DNA from: an uncultured Bacteroidales bacterium
Lineage (GTDB): Bacteria; Bacteroidota; Bacteroidia; Bacteroidales; F082
NCBI GenBank assembly: GCA_900317055.1
Contig: ONFF01000001.1
Coordinates: 172,259-236,258, forward strand
Length of the DNA stretch: 64,000 nucleotides
Reading direction: 5' to 3'
Shown here: positions 1 through 7,889 of the stretch, piece by piece
Numbering within the stretch: the stretch's first letter is position 1
Layout: every line of letters starts with the position of its first letter
Program-made: the position numbers and the translations under genes
Notes under the pieces: model-generated
What the model was told of the DNA's origin: nothing
What the model saw: only the letters and a program-made list of their open reading frames with translations
Database searches by the model: none

Positions 1-870
1 CCTGCCGAGGAGATAGCTCCCGAACCCGAACCAGAACTTGAGCTTGAACCTGAGCCAGAACCAGAACCCGAACCAGAGCCAGAACCTGAACCGGAATTTG
101 TGCCCGAACCTGTTGTTGTCGAGCCTCAACCTGAACCAGTGTTGGAAATGCCTGTCGAAACGGAGGAGCAAACCGTTGTTGAACCTGTTGAAGAGCATTT
201 CACTGTGGTTGAAGAACAGATTGTTGATAATGAACCGGCGGAATCTGAGCCAGTGCCTGAGGAAAAGCCTTTGGGCGATGAATTTGGCTTCTTCTTCCGT
301 TTCGAGGACATGCCTGAAGAGGAGAAAGTACCCGAAAAACCGAAAGAATCGGAGGGTAAAGTCGTTCATGTGATGGAAGCCATTCCCGAGGAGGAAATTC
401 CCGAGCGCGACCGCGTGCATGGCGACGACTTGGTGAAGGACAATCCGCTGGTGATGCCTCGTTTGGATGAGGAAGTCAAGGCTGAGAAGGAAGAGATTGA
501 GCGGCAGTCGTCGGAAGGCGTGACAGGTGCCTTCACCGAAGAAGATGATGCCGAGTTTGAGCTGTCGACGGGCGAGACCCTTGGCGAGAAGATGATGGGT
601 GAGGACAATTCCTTGGCCGCCAAACTGCAACAAGCCCCGGGCCGTGACCTGAAGTCGGTCATCGGAATCAATGACAAGTTTTTGTTTGTCAATGAGTTAT
701 TTGGTGGAAGTATGGAGAAATACACCAAATCCATTGAGAACCTCAACGACTTGAAGACCTTGAACGGCGCGATGATTTACCTCAACGAGCTGAAGATTGA
801 GTTGCAGTGGAACAGTAGCAACGAGGCTTATCTGAAACTCAAGGATTTGGTTTCCCGCAAGTTTGAATAA
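1..870 (+). CDS. Pro-Glu-rich acidic hypothetical protein, 5' end missing
   Basis: The frame is open from the first base, so the gene starts upstream. The GTG at 100 is not a credible start because the same Pro-Glu repeat continues on both sides of it. The visible 289 residues fall into three parts: an alternating P-E/P-V repeat (about residues 1-90), a charged acidic linker (about 90-205), and a compact C-terminal part beginning near IGINDKFLFVNELFGG that looks helical. Such a repeat is expected to be extended and negatively charged. I do not recognise a named domain. I recall the C-terminal motif from Bacteroidales hypothetical proteins, but that is memory, not a search. The gene ends 8 bp before rsmI and is probably cotranscribed with it. 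Confidence 0.75.
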   Translation, partial: PAEEIAPEPEPELELEPEPEPEPEPEPEPEPEFVPEPVVVEPQPEPVLEMPVETEEQTVVEPVEEHFTVVEEQIVDNEPAESEPVPEEKPLGDEFGFFFRFEDMPEEEKVPEKPKESEGKVVHVMEAIPEEEIPERDRVHGDDLVKDNPLVMPRLDEEVKAEKEEIERQSSEGVTGAFTEEDDAEFELSTGETLGEKMMGEDNSLAAKLQQAPGRDLKSVIGINDKFLFVNELFGGSMEKYTKSIENLNDLKTLNGAMIYLNELKIELQWNSSNEAYLKLKDLVSRKFE

Positions 871-878
871 ACACAACC

Positions 879-1583
879 ATGTCGAAGCTCTATCTTGTGC
901 CTACGCCGATTGGCAATCTCGAGGACATCACCTTGCGAGCCATCCGCATCTTGAAGGAAGTGGATGGCATCTTGGCTGAGGATACCCGTACATCGGGCAA
1001 CCTTTTGCGGCATCTCGAAATCAGCAAGCCCATGACAGCCTTCCACATCCGCAACGAGCATCAGGTGGTGGAACGCATCGCTGAGCGCATTGAGGCAGGG
1101 GAGACCCTGGCCTTGGTGACCGATGCAGGCACGCCAGCCATCTCCGACCCAGGGTTTCTTTTGGTGCGCGAGTGTGTGAAGCGTGGCATCGAAGTGGAGT
1201 GCCTGCCTGGTCCAACAGCTTTTGTTCCGGCTTTGGTCAATTCGGGACTGCCTGCTGAGAAGTTTATTTTTGAAGGCTTCCTCCCGCATAAGAAAGGCCG
1301 TCAGACCAAGTTGCAGGCCGTGGCAGAATATCCATACACGACTATCCTCTATGAATCGCCCTTCCGTCTGCTGAAGACCTTGCAGCAGCTTGCTGAAGTG
1401 TGTGGCGCTGAAAGAAAGGTTTGTGTCTCCCGCGAACTGACCAAGATCCACGAGGAAAACGCCCGTGGCACTTTAGCAGAGGTGATTGAACATTTCTCCA
1501 AGAAAGACATCAAGGGCGAAATTGTCATCGTGCTGGAAGGTGCTACAGAACCATCGATGGAACCTTCAGAAGACGACGAATAA
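879..1583 (+). CDS. rsmI: 16S rRNA (cytidine(1402)-2'-O)-methyltransferase RsmI
   Basis: This cytoplasmic SAM-dependent enzyme 2'-O-methylates C1402 in the decoding centre of 16S rRNA. The 234-residue protein begins with the family signature TPIGNLEDITLRA (residues 8-20) and also has AEDTRTSG, DAGTPAISDPG and CLPGPTA, the SAM-binding pieces of the tetrapyrrole-methylase fold. EGFLPHKKGR near residue 130 is characteristic of RsmI rather than CobA/CysG relatives. It ends in an acidic tail. The length is slightly short but within family range. The start is the only ATG ahead of the signature, 8 bp after the upstream stop. Identification is by motif and is very secure. Confidence 0.96.
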   Translation: MSKLYLVPTPIGNLEDITLRAIRILKEVDGILAEDTRTSGNLLRHLEISKPMTAFHIRNEHQVVERIAERIEAGETLALVTDAGTPAISDPGFLLVRECVKRGIEVECLPGPTAFVPALVNSGLPAEKFIFEGFLPHKKGRQTKLQAVAEYPYTTILYESPFRLLKTLQQLAEVCGAERKVCVSRELTKIHEENARGTLAEVIEHFSKKDIKGEIVIVLEGATEPSMEPSEDDE

Positions 1584-1588
1584 AAACA

Positions 1589-1615
1589 GTAGAGACGGTG
1601 TAACGCCGTCTCTAC
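1589..1615 (-). terminator. GTAGAGACG-type palindrome acting as terminator, copy 1
   Basis: A perfect 10-bp stem (GTAGAGACGG/CCGTCTCTAC) with a 7-nt loop lies between rsmI and the leftward gene 1644-2312. Read on the minus strand it is followed by TGTTTTTATT, the look of a rho-independent terminator for that gene. The same GTAGAGACG stem recurs at 2367-2394 and, as a perfect palindrome, inside the RAYT gene at 16774-16801. It is therefore a dispersed REP-like element that seems to have been reused. Confidence 0.65.
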
Positions 1616-1643
1616 CCATTATATCCCATATTGTTTTTTCAAA

Positions 1644-2312
1644 TCAAAACGCGAACGACAGTCTCACATAATAATCCGTGATGACATCTAGTCTGCCGCC
1701 GTTAAAGCCTAGGTCGGCATCCACAATATCGATGGCCGACAGGCCAAAGCTGATGTAGGTGCGGTAGATTTTTAGACCCACAGCACCGCCCGTGTACAAT
1801 CCCGTGGATTTGTAGTGACGCACGCCTTCGGGGTCGTTGCAGGTCACATCGCCCAAAGGCACCGAATAGCCGATGCGTCCTTCGACGAAAGGACTGATGG
1901 GCGCATTGGGCAAGGTAAGTTTCAAGTTGGCGTAGATGGGCAGGGTGGAGATATAGGTTTCCTGCATGTTGTGGAACAGGTTGCAGTGCTCACCGTAGGT
2001 CGAATAGTATTCTGCTCCTACGCCGATGCTGGTTAGATATCCGATTTGGTACTCGGACATGCCACCTGCGCTGAAATGATAAGGGATTTCGTGCATGAAA
2101 ACGGCTCCAAAGTCGTCGGAACCGAGCTCGCCATATACATGGAACCGAAACTCTCCGATTGGACTATAGTGGCGGGACTCATGCCTTTCACGAGTTTGCA
2201 CCAAGGTCCTTTTAGGGTGATACCTATGGCGCAGATGCGGTGGACGGATTTGTGCCTCAGCCGAAATCGACAATACAAAGAGGAGGCATAGGGCTAAAAC
2301 AGTCTTTTTCAT
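1644..2312 (-). CDS. Outer-membrane beta-barrel family hypothetical protein
   Basis: The 222-residue protein starts MKKTVLALCLLFVLSISAEAQ, a clear signal peptide with AEA-Q cleavage. Alternating hydrophobic and aromatic strands follow, and the last strand ends in Phe (YYVRLSFAF), as in outer-membrane barrels. A TTG two codons upstream would lengthen it, but ATG at 2312 gives the normal signal peptide. It has no enzyme motif. It is transcribed alone, with a GTAGAGACG hairpin at each end. Function is unknown; the class (small outer-membrane barrel) is an inference from the signal peptide and terminal residue. Confidence 0.7.
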   Translation of the reverse strand: MKKTVLALCLLFVLSISAEAQIRPPHLRHRYHPKRTLVQTRERHESRHYSPIGEFRFHVYGELGSDDFGAVFMHEIPYHFSAGGMSEYQIGYLTSIGVGAEYYSTYGEHCNLFHNMQETYISTLPIYANLKLTLPNAPISPFVEGRIGYSVPLGDVTCNDPEGVRHYKSTGLYTGGAVGLKIYRTYISFGLSAIDIVDADLGFNGGRLDVITDYYVRLSFAF

Positions 2313-2366
2313 AGTCAATATCTTTTTGATGTTGAACTATGAACTACAAAAAACATACCAAAAACA

Positions 2367-2394
2367 GTAGAGACGCGGCGTGCCACGTCTCTAC
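2367..2394 (-). terminator. GTAGAGACG-type palindrome acting as terminator, copy 2
   Basis: The GTAGAGACG/CGTCTCTAC stem encloses a 10-nt loop. On the minus strand it follows the stop of the FMN-binding lipoprotein gene and runs into TGTTTTTGG, so it can terminate that transcript. The flank CAGTAGAGACG with a T tract on the other strand is the same as in copy 1, suggesting that a longer repeat was copied. Confidence 0.6.
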
Positions 2395-2400
2395 AATGCA

Positions 2401-2892
2401 TTATTTCACCTGTTTCTGATATGCCTTCAGGCGGGCGATAAGGCTCTTCTTCACGCCATTGGAAGTGTAGGTGGCACCGCTGATGGCATCAACCTCTTTG
2501 TTGAGGGCTTCGTCGGGAGTCAGACCGTTCCAAGCTTCGTAAAGTCCACCGTCCACGACGCGTTGGGCAAAGTTGGGCGTTTCCTGGTTCTCCAGCAAAA
2601 CGACGTTCTTGATGCGCCCTTCGGCATCCAAGGCTATTAATAAAGGTGTAGGGCCCTTGAAGCCTTTCACATTGTCGGAATAAGGCGAGGAATAAAGGAC
2701 CGTACCCAATTTGTTGCCTTTGGCGTCTTTGACTTCATAGAAAGCCGTGTCGATGGCCTTGGTCTTGGCGGCATCGGCGAAATAAGGTTTGACTTCTGCA
2801 ACGGGTAGCTCAGGCAGTTTGGGGCCGCAGTTGCACAACCCTAACATTGCGGCAAGCAGGAAAAAGCCTGCAAATTTGTGAATGGTTCTCAT
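2401..2892 (-). CDS. FMN-binding domain lipoprotein (RnfG/NqrC-like)
   Basis: The 163-residue protein has a lipoprotein signal peptide with two possible lipidation cysteines (MLGLC and LCNC, about residues 20-22). An FMN-binding domain (PF04205 type) fills the rest. DAISGATYTS near residue 139 matches the D-x-x-S-G-A-T motif whose threonine is covalently flavinylated by ApbE in RnfG/NqrC and related extracytoplasmic flavoproteins. No Rnf or Nqr membrane subunits and no apbE are adjacent, so the electron donor is unknown. Most likely it is a periplasmic-facing, lipid-anchored electron carrier. The flavinylation motif is seen; the role is inferred. Confidence 0.85.
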   Translation of the reverse strand: MRTIHKFAGFFLLAAMLGLCNCGPKLPELPVAEVKPYFADAAKTKAIDTAFYEVKDAKGNKLGTVLYSSPYSDNVKGFKGPTPLLIALDAEGRIKNVVLLENQETPNFAQRVVDGGLYEAWNGLTPDEALNKEVDAISGATYTSNGVKKSLIARLKAYQKQVK

Positions 2893-3002
2893 ATTCTATT
2901 ATTTCTTAAAGTTTTGGCAAAAATAAGCAATTCCCTCCAACAATTGACCACTTCGAATCAAAGATTTAGGCAATTAAACAATCAACATTTCAACAAAAAC
3001 CC

Positions 3003-3010
3003 TACCTTTG
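3003..3010 (+). promoter_or_regulatory. Bacteroidota -7 promoter element for udk
   Basis: TACCTTTG matches the Bacteroidota -7 consensus TAnnTTTG and lies about 90 bp ahead of udk. No good -33 TTG is at the usual spacing. The leader that follows contains a TTCGACAAGCTC repeat and imperfect repeats of AACTGATAACT. Confidence 0.45.
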
Positions 3011-3100
3011 TGCCGAAATCAGTTGACAGTATTTCGACAAGCTCAATGCCTATTTGCAGTTAACTGATAACTGATAACTAATAACTTAAAACTAAACAAA

Positions 3101-3709
3101 ATGTTAGTCATTGGAATTGCTGGCGGTTCGGGTTCTGGGAAAACCACCGTCGTAAAGGAACTGGTCAGACAGTTGCCAGAAAACTCAGTATCAGTCATTT
3201 CGCAAGACGCTTACTACTTCGACAACGGCGACAAGACACCCGAGGAGAAGAAGCAAATCAACTTCGACCATCCTGATGCCATCGAGTGGGACTTGCTCAT
3301 CGACCATCTCGACCGTCTCAAGAATGGCGAGACCATCCCGATGCCGATTTATACCTATGTCACATGTGCCCGTTCGCAGGAAGTGATTTATGTGCATCCC
3401 ACCGAGGTCATTATCGTGGAAGGCATCATGGTATTGACGCAGGAAGAGCTTCGCAAGCGTATGGATATCAAGGTGTTTGTGGATACCGACAGCGACGAAC
3501 GCTTGATGCGCATCATCCGCCGCGACATCGCCGAGCGTGGCCGTACCTGGGAGGATGTGCTGCGCCACTACCAGACTTTCGTCAAGCCCATGCACCAACA
3601 GTTCATTGAACCCACCAAGCGCAGCGCCGATATCATCTTGCCTCGTGGCTCCAGTCCCGTGGTGGTCGACATCCTCGCTTCAAGGATCCGCATGCACCTG
3701 GGCAAGTAA
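3101..3709 (+). CDS. udk: Uridine kinase
   Basis: It phosphorylates uridine (and cytidine) to the monophosphate in pyrimidine salvage, in the cytoplasm. The 202-residue protein starts with the P-loop GIAGGSGSGKTT (residues 5-16). It continues with SQDAYYFD (substrate-binding Asp/Tyr), NFDHPDAIEWD, and the base-binding region YTYVTCAR. RIIRRDIAERGRTWEDVL is the conserved lid region of bacterial Udk. Length and start agree with the family. pyrH and pyrE elsewhere in the window are its pathway relatives but are not linked to it. Confidence 0.96.
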   Translation: MLVIGIAGGSGSGKTTVVKELVRQLPENSVSVISQDAYYFDNGDKTPEEKKQINFDHPDAIEWDLLIDHLDRLKNGETIPMPIYTYVTCARSQEVIYVHPTEVIIVEGIMVLTQEELRKRMDIKVFVDTDSDERLMRIIRRDIAERGRTWEDVLRHYQTFVKPMHQQFIEPTKRSADIILPRGSSPVVVDILASRIRMHLGK

Positions 3710-3750
3710 GAGGTTTTTCAACCAGATAATTCACTAAAACTCATACCATT

Positions 3751-4860
3751 ATGAAAAGACACTACTATTTTCTGCTCATGATGCTGGCCATGGGTGTTGT
3801 CAGCTGTGACTTTTCCGCTAAACAGAAGACAGACAAAACCACTACCGAAGTCAATCAACAGGAAATGGTCGTTGATAGCTCGGATATTGCAATACCGGAA
3901 CAAGCACCTACCGCCCTTCCGGAGTGTGACATGGCTCTGCTCGACAAGGGCAAGCTCTTTTTCTACAATAGTGAAAAGCAAACCCTGATGCCATACGAAG
4001 CTGAGACCGACAGTGTGGTGAATAGCGTCTTTGTGGGTGATAAGCTTTATTACTGCGTTCCCGAAAACGGTAAGATTGTGTTGAAATCCATCCAATTGGA
4101 TGTTCCCGATGCCCAGCCTGTCAAGGAGGCTGACTGGGGTTTGGACTTTGAGAAATGCGTGACGGAAACCTACGGAACGGTGTCGCCGCTTTGCTATTAT
4201 GCCGGTCGTCACATGTTGGGACTTTGGCATGAATTCAGCTGGGATTCCTACTCGCTGAGTCAACAAAAGCTGTACAATCTCGACACGAAAGAAATCACCG
4301 ACTGGAACTGGGAAGAATGGGAACAAGAGGAGCTTGCCCAACAGGATCATGAAGGGGAGGAGCAAACGGAAGAGAATTACACATTCGATCCCGTGAAAGA
4401 CGAACTCAAGGACTATTTGGTGCAGAAAGAAGATGGCAATTACTGGTTTGTGGATGGCATTGAGCATGTTTGTTTGACAGATAAAATTGATTTCAACGCC
4501 TATCTCTCAGACCCAAGCTATGCTTCGGAACGCGAATTCGAATACCTTTCGTCGTCGCCCGACAATTTGAAGGTGCTTTACATGGCCATTCTGGAATGGG
4601 GCGACTATCCCCATGGACCGTTGTGTGTTTCAAGCATTGACGGCACCTATCAGGTGGCTTTGGAAGACACGGATTGCTCTGATTATAAGGCACAATGGCT
4701 TGCCGACGGCTCCTTGGTGTATGTGGGCTACGAACGAATTGGGCCAGATGAGGGAATCTCGAAGTGGGACAATTGCGTGCCTGTCGTAAAGCGCGTTTAT
4801 CCCGATGGCACTTGGGAATCGTTCTTCCGTGGCAACGACTTCCAATTGAGGATGCCTTAA
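3751..4860 (+). CDS. Hypothetical lipoprotein
   Basis: The 369-residue protein has a lipoprotein signal (MLAMGVVSC, lipidated Cys near residue 19), then a Lys/Thr/Glu-rich linker and a long acidic domain. Recurring short beta-strand patterns such as KLYYCVPENGKIVLKS and GSLVYVGYERIGPD suggest a beta-propeller-like fold; this is only a suggestion. WNWEEWEQEELAQQD near residue 195 is a Glu/Trp-rich insertion. No catalytic motif is visible. It follows udk by 41 bp on the same strand and could share its transcript. Function is unknown. Confidence 0.7.
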   Translation: MKRHYYFLLMMLAMGVVSCDFSAKQKTDKTTTEVNQQEMVVDSSDIAIPEQAPTALPECDMALLDKGKLFFYNSEKQTLMPYEAETDSVVNSVFVGDKLYYCVPENGKIVLKSIQLDVPDAQPVKEADWGLDFEKCVTETYGTVSPLCYYAGRHMLGLWHEFSWDSYSLSQQKLYNLDTKEITDWNWEEWEQEELAQQDHEGEEQTEENYTFDPVKDELKDYLVQKEDGNYWFVDGIEHVCLTDKIDFNAYLSDPSYASEREFEYLSSSPDNLKVLYMAILEWGDYPHGPLCVSSIDGTYQVALEDTDCSDYKAQWLADGSLVYVGYERIGPDEGISKWDNCVPVVKRVYPDGTWESFFRGNDFQLRMP

Positions 4861-4959
4861 AAGCATTTAAAGTTCCATTGGTTTAAAGACGCGGAAGATC
4901 GTTATAGAATAACTGATATCCATTGTCTGAAAGCCATGGAACTAGTAACCCGTTGACCT

Positions 4960-5736
4960 TTAGAAATGAATTAGGGGCTCTTCCTTGGACTTGAGGATCA
5001 AGGTGCTACCTTCGTTGAAATAGGTCATGACGTCCTTGCCGCCCTTGGTGATTTCGCAAAGGGTAAGCTCGTCGCTGAGCACTTCCTTGACTTTGGCTGC
5101 TCCAATGGTTTTGTAATAGGTGCGGCCAGAGAGTTCCGATTCCACCTGTATGTCGAAATATAGCCCTTCGCAAATGCCGATGTTGGGTCCGGCATCGACG
5201 ATGGCTGTTTGGGCTTTGTTCTTTTTCACCTCCTGTAATGTCGGGATTGGCACTTTAATGATGCATCCATTGTCAACCAGTCGGCGCAGGTCTTGGTCAG
5301 AGAATTTGAGGCAGTCGCTGACGGCTTTATCCGGGTCTTGGTCGGTATTGGTGTAATAACTGGTGCGTGTAGCCACTACTGTGCCTGTTTTGGCATCGGT
5401 CATCACGAGGGTGAAATTGACCTTGCATGAGTAGTAGGTGTATTCCGTTCCAGTGAGTATTTGTTTACCCGTCTTTGGCTCTGAGGTGATTTCGCCTATG
5501 TTACCCGTAACGATGAAGTCCACATTATCGGCCAAGTCGGTTTCGGCCACATCGTTCCAGTTGACCACCGTCACGCGACAAATCGGCATGGTAGCGAGGC
5601 AGGCATTAAACATTTCTTCAGCGTAGTTGCCAGTGAAGTCGGCGACGGCGACAGTGTATTTTTTAGTAGTGTATTGCGCATGGCAGAACTGAAGTCCGAA
5701 GATGACGCAACAAATAAACATAATTAGTTTTTTCAT
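4960..5736 (-). CDS. Secreted hypothetical protein, CsgG/LpoB-like N-terminus
   Basis: The 258 residues begin with a signal peptide (MKKLIMFICCVIFGLQFCHAQ). The mature N-terminus YTVAVADFTGNYAEEMFNACL, with a following DFIVTGNIGEI, resembles the alpha/beta start of CsgG/TolB-N/LpoB-type periplasmic domains (strand VAVADF and the VDFIVTG strand). The C-terminal third (GPNIGICEGLYFDI ... TLCEITKGGKDVM) looks like a small beta domain. The fold suggestion is inference. It has no lipobox. It stands alone next to tRNA-Gln. Confidence 0.6.
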   Translation of the reverse strand: MKKLIMFICCVIFGLQFCHAQYTTKKYTVAVADFTGNYAEEMFNACLATMPICRVTVVNWNDVAETDLADNVDFIVTGNIGEITSEPKTGKQILTGTEYTYYSCKVNFTLVMTDAKTGTVVATRTSYYTNTDQDPDKAVSDCLKFSDQDLRRLVDNGCIIKVPIPTLQEVKKNKAQTAIVDAGPNIGICEGLYFDIQVESELSGRTYYKTIGAAKVKEVLSDELTLCEITKGGKDVMTYFNEGSTLILKSKEEPLIHF

Positions 5737-5775
5737 GGTGTTAGTTTTTATGTTTTATGATTTCAGATCATTTAA

Positions 5776-5812
5776 AACAAATAAACCGCCATAAGATAGG
5801 TTACAGCGGTTT
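5776..5812 (-). terminator. Probable terminator of tRNA-Gln
   Basis: Downstream of the tRNA on the minus strand, AACCGC and GCGGTT form a stem around a loop of about 16 nt and run into TTTATTTG. It is weak as an intrinsic terminator because the T tract is interrupted, but the position is right. Confidence 0.4.
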
Positions 5813-5820
5813 TGGTTTTG

Positions 5821-5893
5821 TTGCCCAACCAGGGTTCGAACCTGGACTTTACTGATCCAGAGTCAGTCGTGTTGCCAATTACACCATTGGGCA
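5821..5893 (-). tRNA. tRNA-Gln (anticodon CTG)
   Basis: All 73 nt fold as a cloverleaf on the minus strand: acceptor TGCCCAA/TTGGGCA with A discriminator, D stem GTGT/ACAC, anticodon stem ACTGA/TCAGT with loop CTCTGGA, a 5-nt variable loop, and T arm CCAGG-TTCGAAC-CCTGG. The anticodon CTG (5858-5860) reads CAG, so it is a glutamine tRNA. No CCA is encoded. It stands alone with its own promoter. Confidence 0.95.
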
Positions 5894-5906
5894 TCGGAAT
5901 CGGCTG

Positions 5907-5935
5907 CAAAAATACGCTTTTTTTGAATGCTGCAA
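5907..5935 (-). promoter_or_regulatory. Promoter of tRNA-Gln
   Basis: On the minus strand, TATTTTTG (5907-5914) matches TAnnTTTG. A TTG at 5933-5935 lies 18 bp upstream, the usual -33/-7 layout. The predicted start is a few bases before the tRNA 5' end, which fits a tRNA promoter with a short leader. Confidence 0.6.
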
Positions 5936-6004
5936 GAAAAATGAGGAAAAATTTTTCGTAATTTTTTCACTCGTCCATCGCTGACGGCGATAAGCAACTC
6001 AATT

Positions 6005-6802
6005 TCAATACTTGTTGAATCTTGAGCCCCAGTTGTACGACAGCATGAAGGTAATGAAAAGTCGTCGGTTGCGCTCCGAGTCCATGATGGAGACACCCAA
6101 GGGGAAACACTCGGCCTTTACATCCACATTGATGGCTTGCACCGAAGTGCGCGACTTGGCGATGTCGAAGCTCAGTCCCAACGAAGCATGGAAACCAGGC
6201 GAGAGCTTGGTCTCGGCAATGCCTTTGGTGAACGATGAGCGGCCGAGCACGTCGACCCATTGGTCTTTATTGTCGAAGGTCTGCTCGTCGTAAGTTTCCC
6301 AGAAAGTACCGTCGTCGAGTTGCTTGTAGATGGTGACATAGTAATAGTAGGGCTTCAGCAGGGCCAACGAAGCACCAAATTCATAAGTCCACCGCGTCTC
6401 GATGCCGCCCCAGTAGGGTTTGCCGAAGATGCGCCGTTCTTCACCGTAACCGAAACGGGCCACATAGGCATAGTTCAGCTTGCCGTAGACAAAGGGCCGC
6501 ATGTTATAGGTTGAAATATTCAGTGTCTTGATTTCCTTGAGCGAGCGCAACGACACCACTTCTGCCTCCCAGTTACGCGTCAGGTTGATGCTCTTGATAC
6601 GCCCTATTTTGAATCCGGCGCCGAATCCCCTAGAGTGGATGGCCACATTAAAGGTGTTCTGATGGTTGTAGACCAGCTTTTCCTCTATAGGCTTGTCATC
6701 TTCGCTTTGAATGTCAATGTTTTGGGCTGGCAACAAAAAAGCGCACGCTCCAAAAAGCGTGAGCATGAGCAGGCGCAAAACCAATGGTCTGAGGGCAGTC
6801 AT
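6005..6802 (-). CDS. Outer-membrane beta-barrel hypothetical protein
   Basis: The 265-residue protein has an N-terminal hydrophobic signal (RLLMLTLFGACAFLLPAQ) and then Tyr/Phe/Gly-rich alternating strands (NYAYVARFGYGEERR, PYYYYVTIYKQ, FITFMLSYNWGSRFNKY) typical of a mid-size barrel of 8-12 strands. No lipobox is convincing because the Cys is followed by AFLLP. A short lipoprotein gene lies just upstream on the same strand (6829-6960), 26 bp away, so the two may form an operon. The role is unknown. Confidence 0.65.
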   Translation of the reverse strand: MTALRPLVLRLLMLTLFGACAFLLPAQNIDIQSEDDKPIEEKLVYNHQNTFNVAIHSRGFGAGFKIGRIKSINLTRNWEAEVVSLRSLKEIKTLNISTYNMRPFVYGKLNYAYVARFGYGEERRIFGKPYWGGIETRWTYEFGASLALLKPYYYYVTIYKQLDDGTFWETYDEQTFDNKDQWVDVLGRSSFTKGIAETKLSPGFHASLGLSFDIAKSRTSVQAINVDVKAECFPLGVSIMDSERNRRLFITFMLSYNWGSRFNKY

Positions 6803-6828
6803 AGTCGTGCCTCCCTGACTCCTAAGTA

Positions 6829-6960
6829 TTAATAACGCGTCTCCTTGACGTACTTTGATGATTCGCCGTAGGCCGGACAGTTCTTGTTTGAACTACAAGA
6901 AGTCATGATAATGCCTGAAACAAAGGCGATTAACAGGGCGATGACAAGTTTTCTCTTCAT
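6829..6960 (-). CDS. 43-residue lipoprotein
   Basis: This reading frame is very short but well formed: MKRKLVIALLIAFVSG, then IIMTSC as lipobox (Cys at residue 22), then a 21-residue mature tail SSNKNCPAYGESSKYVKETRY and a TAA stop. The tail has one further cysteine in a CPAY motif. I recall similar tiny CPAY-containing lipoproteins in Bacteroidales, unverified. The frame ends 26 bp before the barrel gene 6005-6802 on the same strand, so the two could be cotranscribed. The signal peptide quality is the main reason to accept it. Confidence 0.7.
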   Translation of the reverse strand: MKRKLVIALLIAFVSGIIMTSCSSNKNCPAYGESSKYVKETRY

Positions 6961-7009
6961 AGAAATCAAATTTGATTTGCAAAGTAACGCATTTTTCTCC
7001 GAAAAATTA

Positions 7010-7017
7010 CCATCTTT
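7010..7017 (+). promoter_or_regulatory. -7 promoter element for ung
   Basis: CATCTTTG (one mismatch to TATCTTTG) lies 17 bp before the ATG at 7035. It falls downstream of an earlier in-frame ATG at 6972, which argues that the longer reading is not used. Confidence 0.45.
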
Positions 7018-7034
7018 GCAGAAAAATTAAAGAA

Positions 7035-7715
7035 ATGGAAGTCAAAAAACCTAATATCGACGAAAGCTGGTACCAAGTGCTGCGCCCGCAGTTCGAGGCT
7101 CCCTATTTCGCCGACTTGAAAACATTTTTGGTGAGTGAGAAGCGGCAATATGCCGTCTATCCCCCCGGTCCGTTGATCTTCAACGCCTTCAACCTCACAC
7201 CTTTCGACAAGGTGAAGGTGGTCATCCTGGGCCAAGATCCTTACCACGGCCCAGGGCAGGCCCACGGCCTTTCGTTCTCGGTACCCGACGGCGTGCCTTT
7301 CCCGCCCAGCCTGCAAAACATCTTCAAGGAGCTGCACGACGACCTTGGCGTGCCTATGGCGCGCTCGGGCAACCTCGAGAAGTGGGCTAGGGAAGGGGTT
7401 CTGTTGCTCAACGCCTCGCTGACGGTGCGTGCCGGACAGGCCGCCTCGCACTCGCGCCACGGCTGGGAACAGTTCACCGACGCAGCCATCCGCGCCCTTT
7501 CGGAGCAACGCGAGCACCTTGTGTTCATCCTTTGGGGCAACTATGCCATCGCCAAACAGGCCTTGATCGACCCCTTCAAGCACCTGATCCTGAAGTCGGT
7601 ACACCCCTCGCCGCTCTCCGCCAGCCGCGGCTTCTTCGGGTGTCATCACTTCTCGCAAACGAATAATTATTTGATACAAAACGGAATAGAACCTATTGAC
7701 TGGAGTTTACCTTAA
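7035..7715 (+). CDS. ung: Uracil-DNA glycosylase (family 1)
   Basis: It removes uracil from DNA as the first step of base excision repair. The 226 residues contain the water-activating motif [18 protein letters not shown] (catalytic Asp), the uracil-binding Asn in [10 protein letters not shown], and the leucine-intercalation loop [17 protein letters not shown]. This is the complete family-1 UNG set. Start ATG 7035 is preferred over 6972 because a promoter-like element lies between them and the shorter product matches the family length. A tRNA and barrels surround it; there is no operon partner. The coding sequence is markedly GC-rich compared with nearby intergenic DNA. Confidence 0.97.
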   Translation: MEVKKPNIDESWYQVLRPQFEAPYFADLKTFLVSEKRQYAVYPPGPLIFNAFNLTPFDKVKVVILGQDPYHGPGQAHGLSFSVPDGVPFPPSLQNIFKELHDDLGVPMARSGNLEKWAREGVLLLNASLTVRAGQAASHSRHGWEQFTDAAIRALSEQREHLVFILWGNYAIAKQALIDPFKHLILKSVHPSPLSASRGFFGCHHFSQTNNYLIQNGIEPIDWSLP

Positions 7716-7720
7716 TCATA

Positions 7721-7852
7721 GGAGATTCCCTTCGGGAATGGAGGAGCGCATAAAGTGACCAGCGGCGGCATGTAACGGTTTCTGGCTGGTAACGGCATAG
7801 ACCGCCGCGTGGTACCTAATAACATTAACTCCATTCCCCGAAGGGGAATCTC
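7721..7852. repeat. 132-bp inverted-repeat element (MITE/BIME-like)
   Basis: The outer arms (7721-7743 and 7829-7852) are near-perfect inverted copies: GAGATTCCCTTCGGGAATGG and its counterpart with CCCCGAAGGGG. Each arm is itself a palindrome (ATTCCC..GGGAAT). The roughly 85 bp between contain GCGGCGGC and CCGCCGCG. It has no reading frame. This paired-palindrome layout is typical of REP doublets or miniature elements. It separates ung from rdgB. Confidence 0.6.
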
Positions 7853-7889
7853 AATCTAGAATCTTTAAATCTTGAATTTTGAATCTCAA

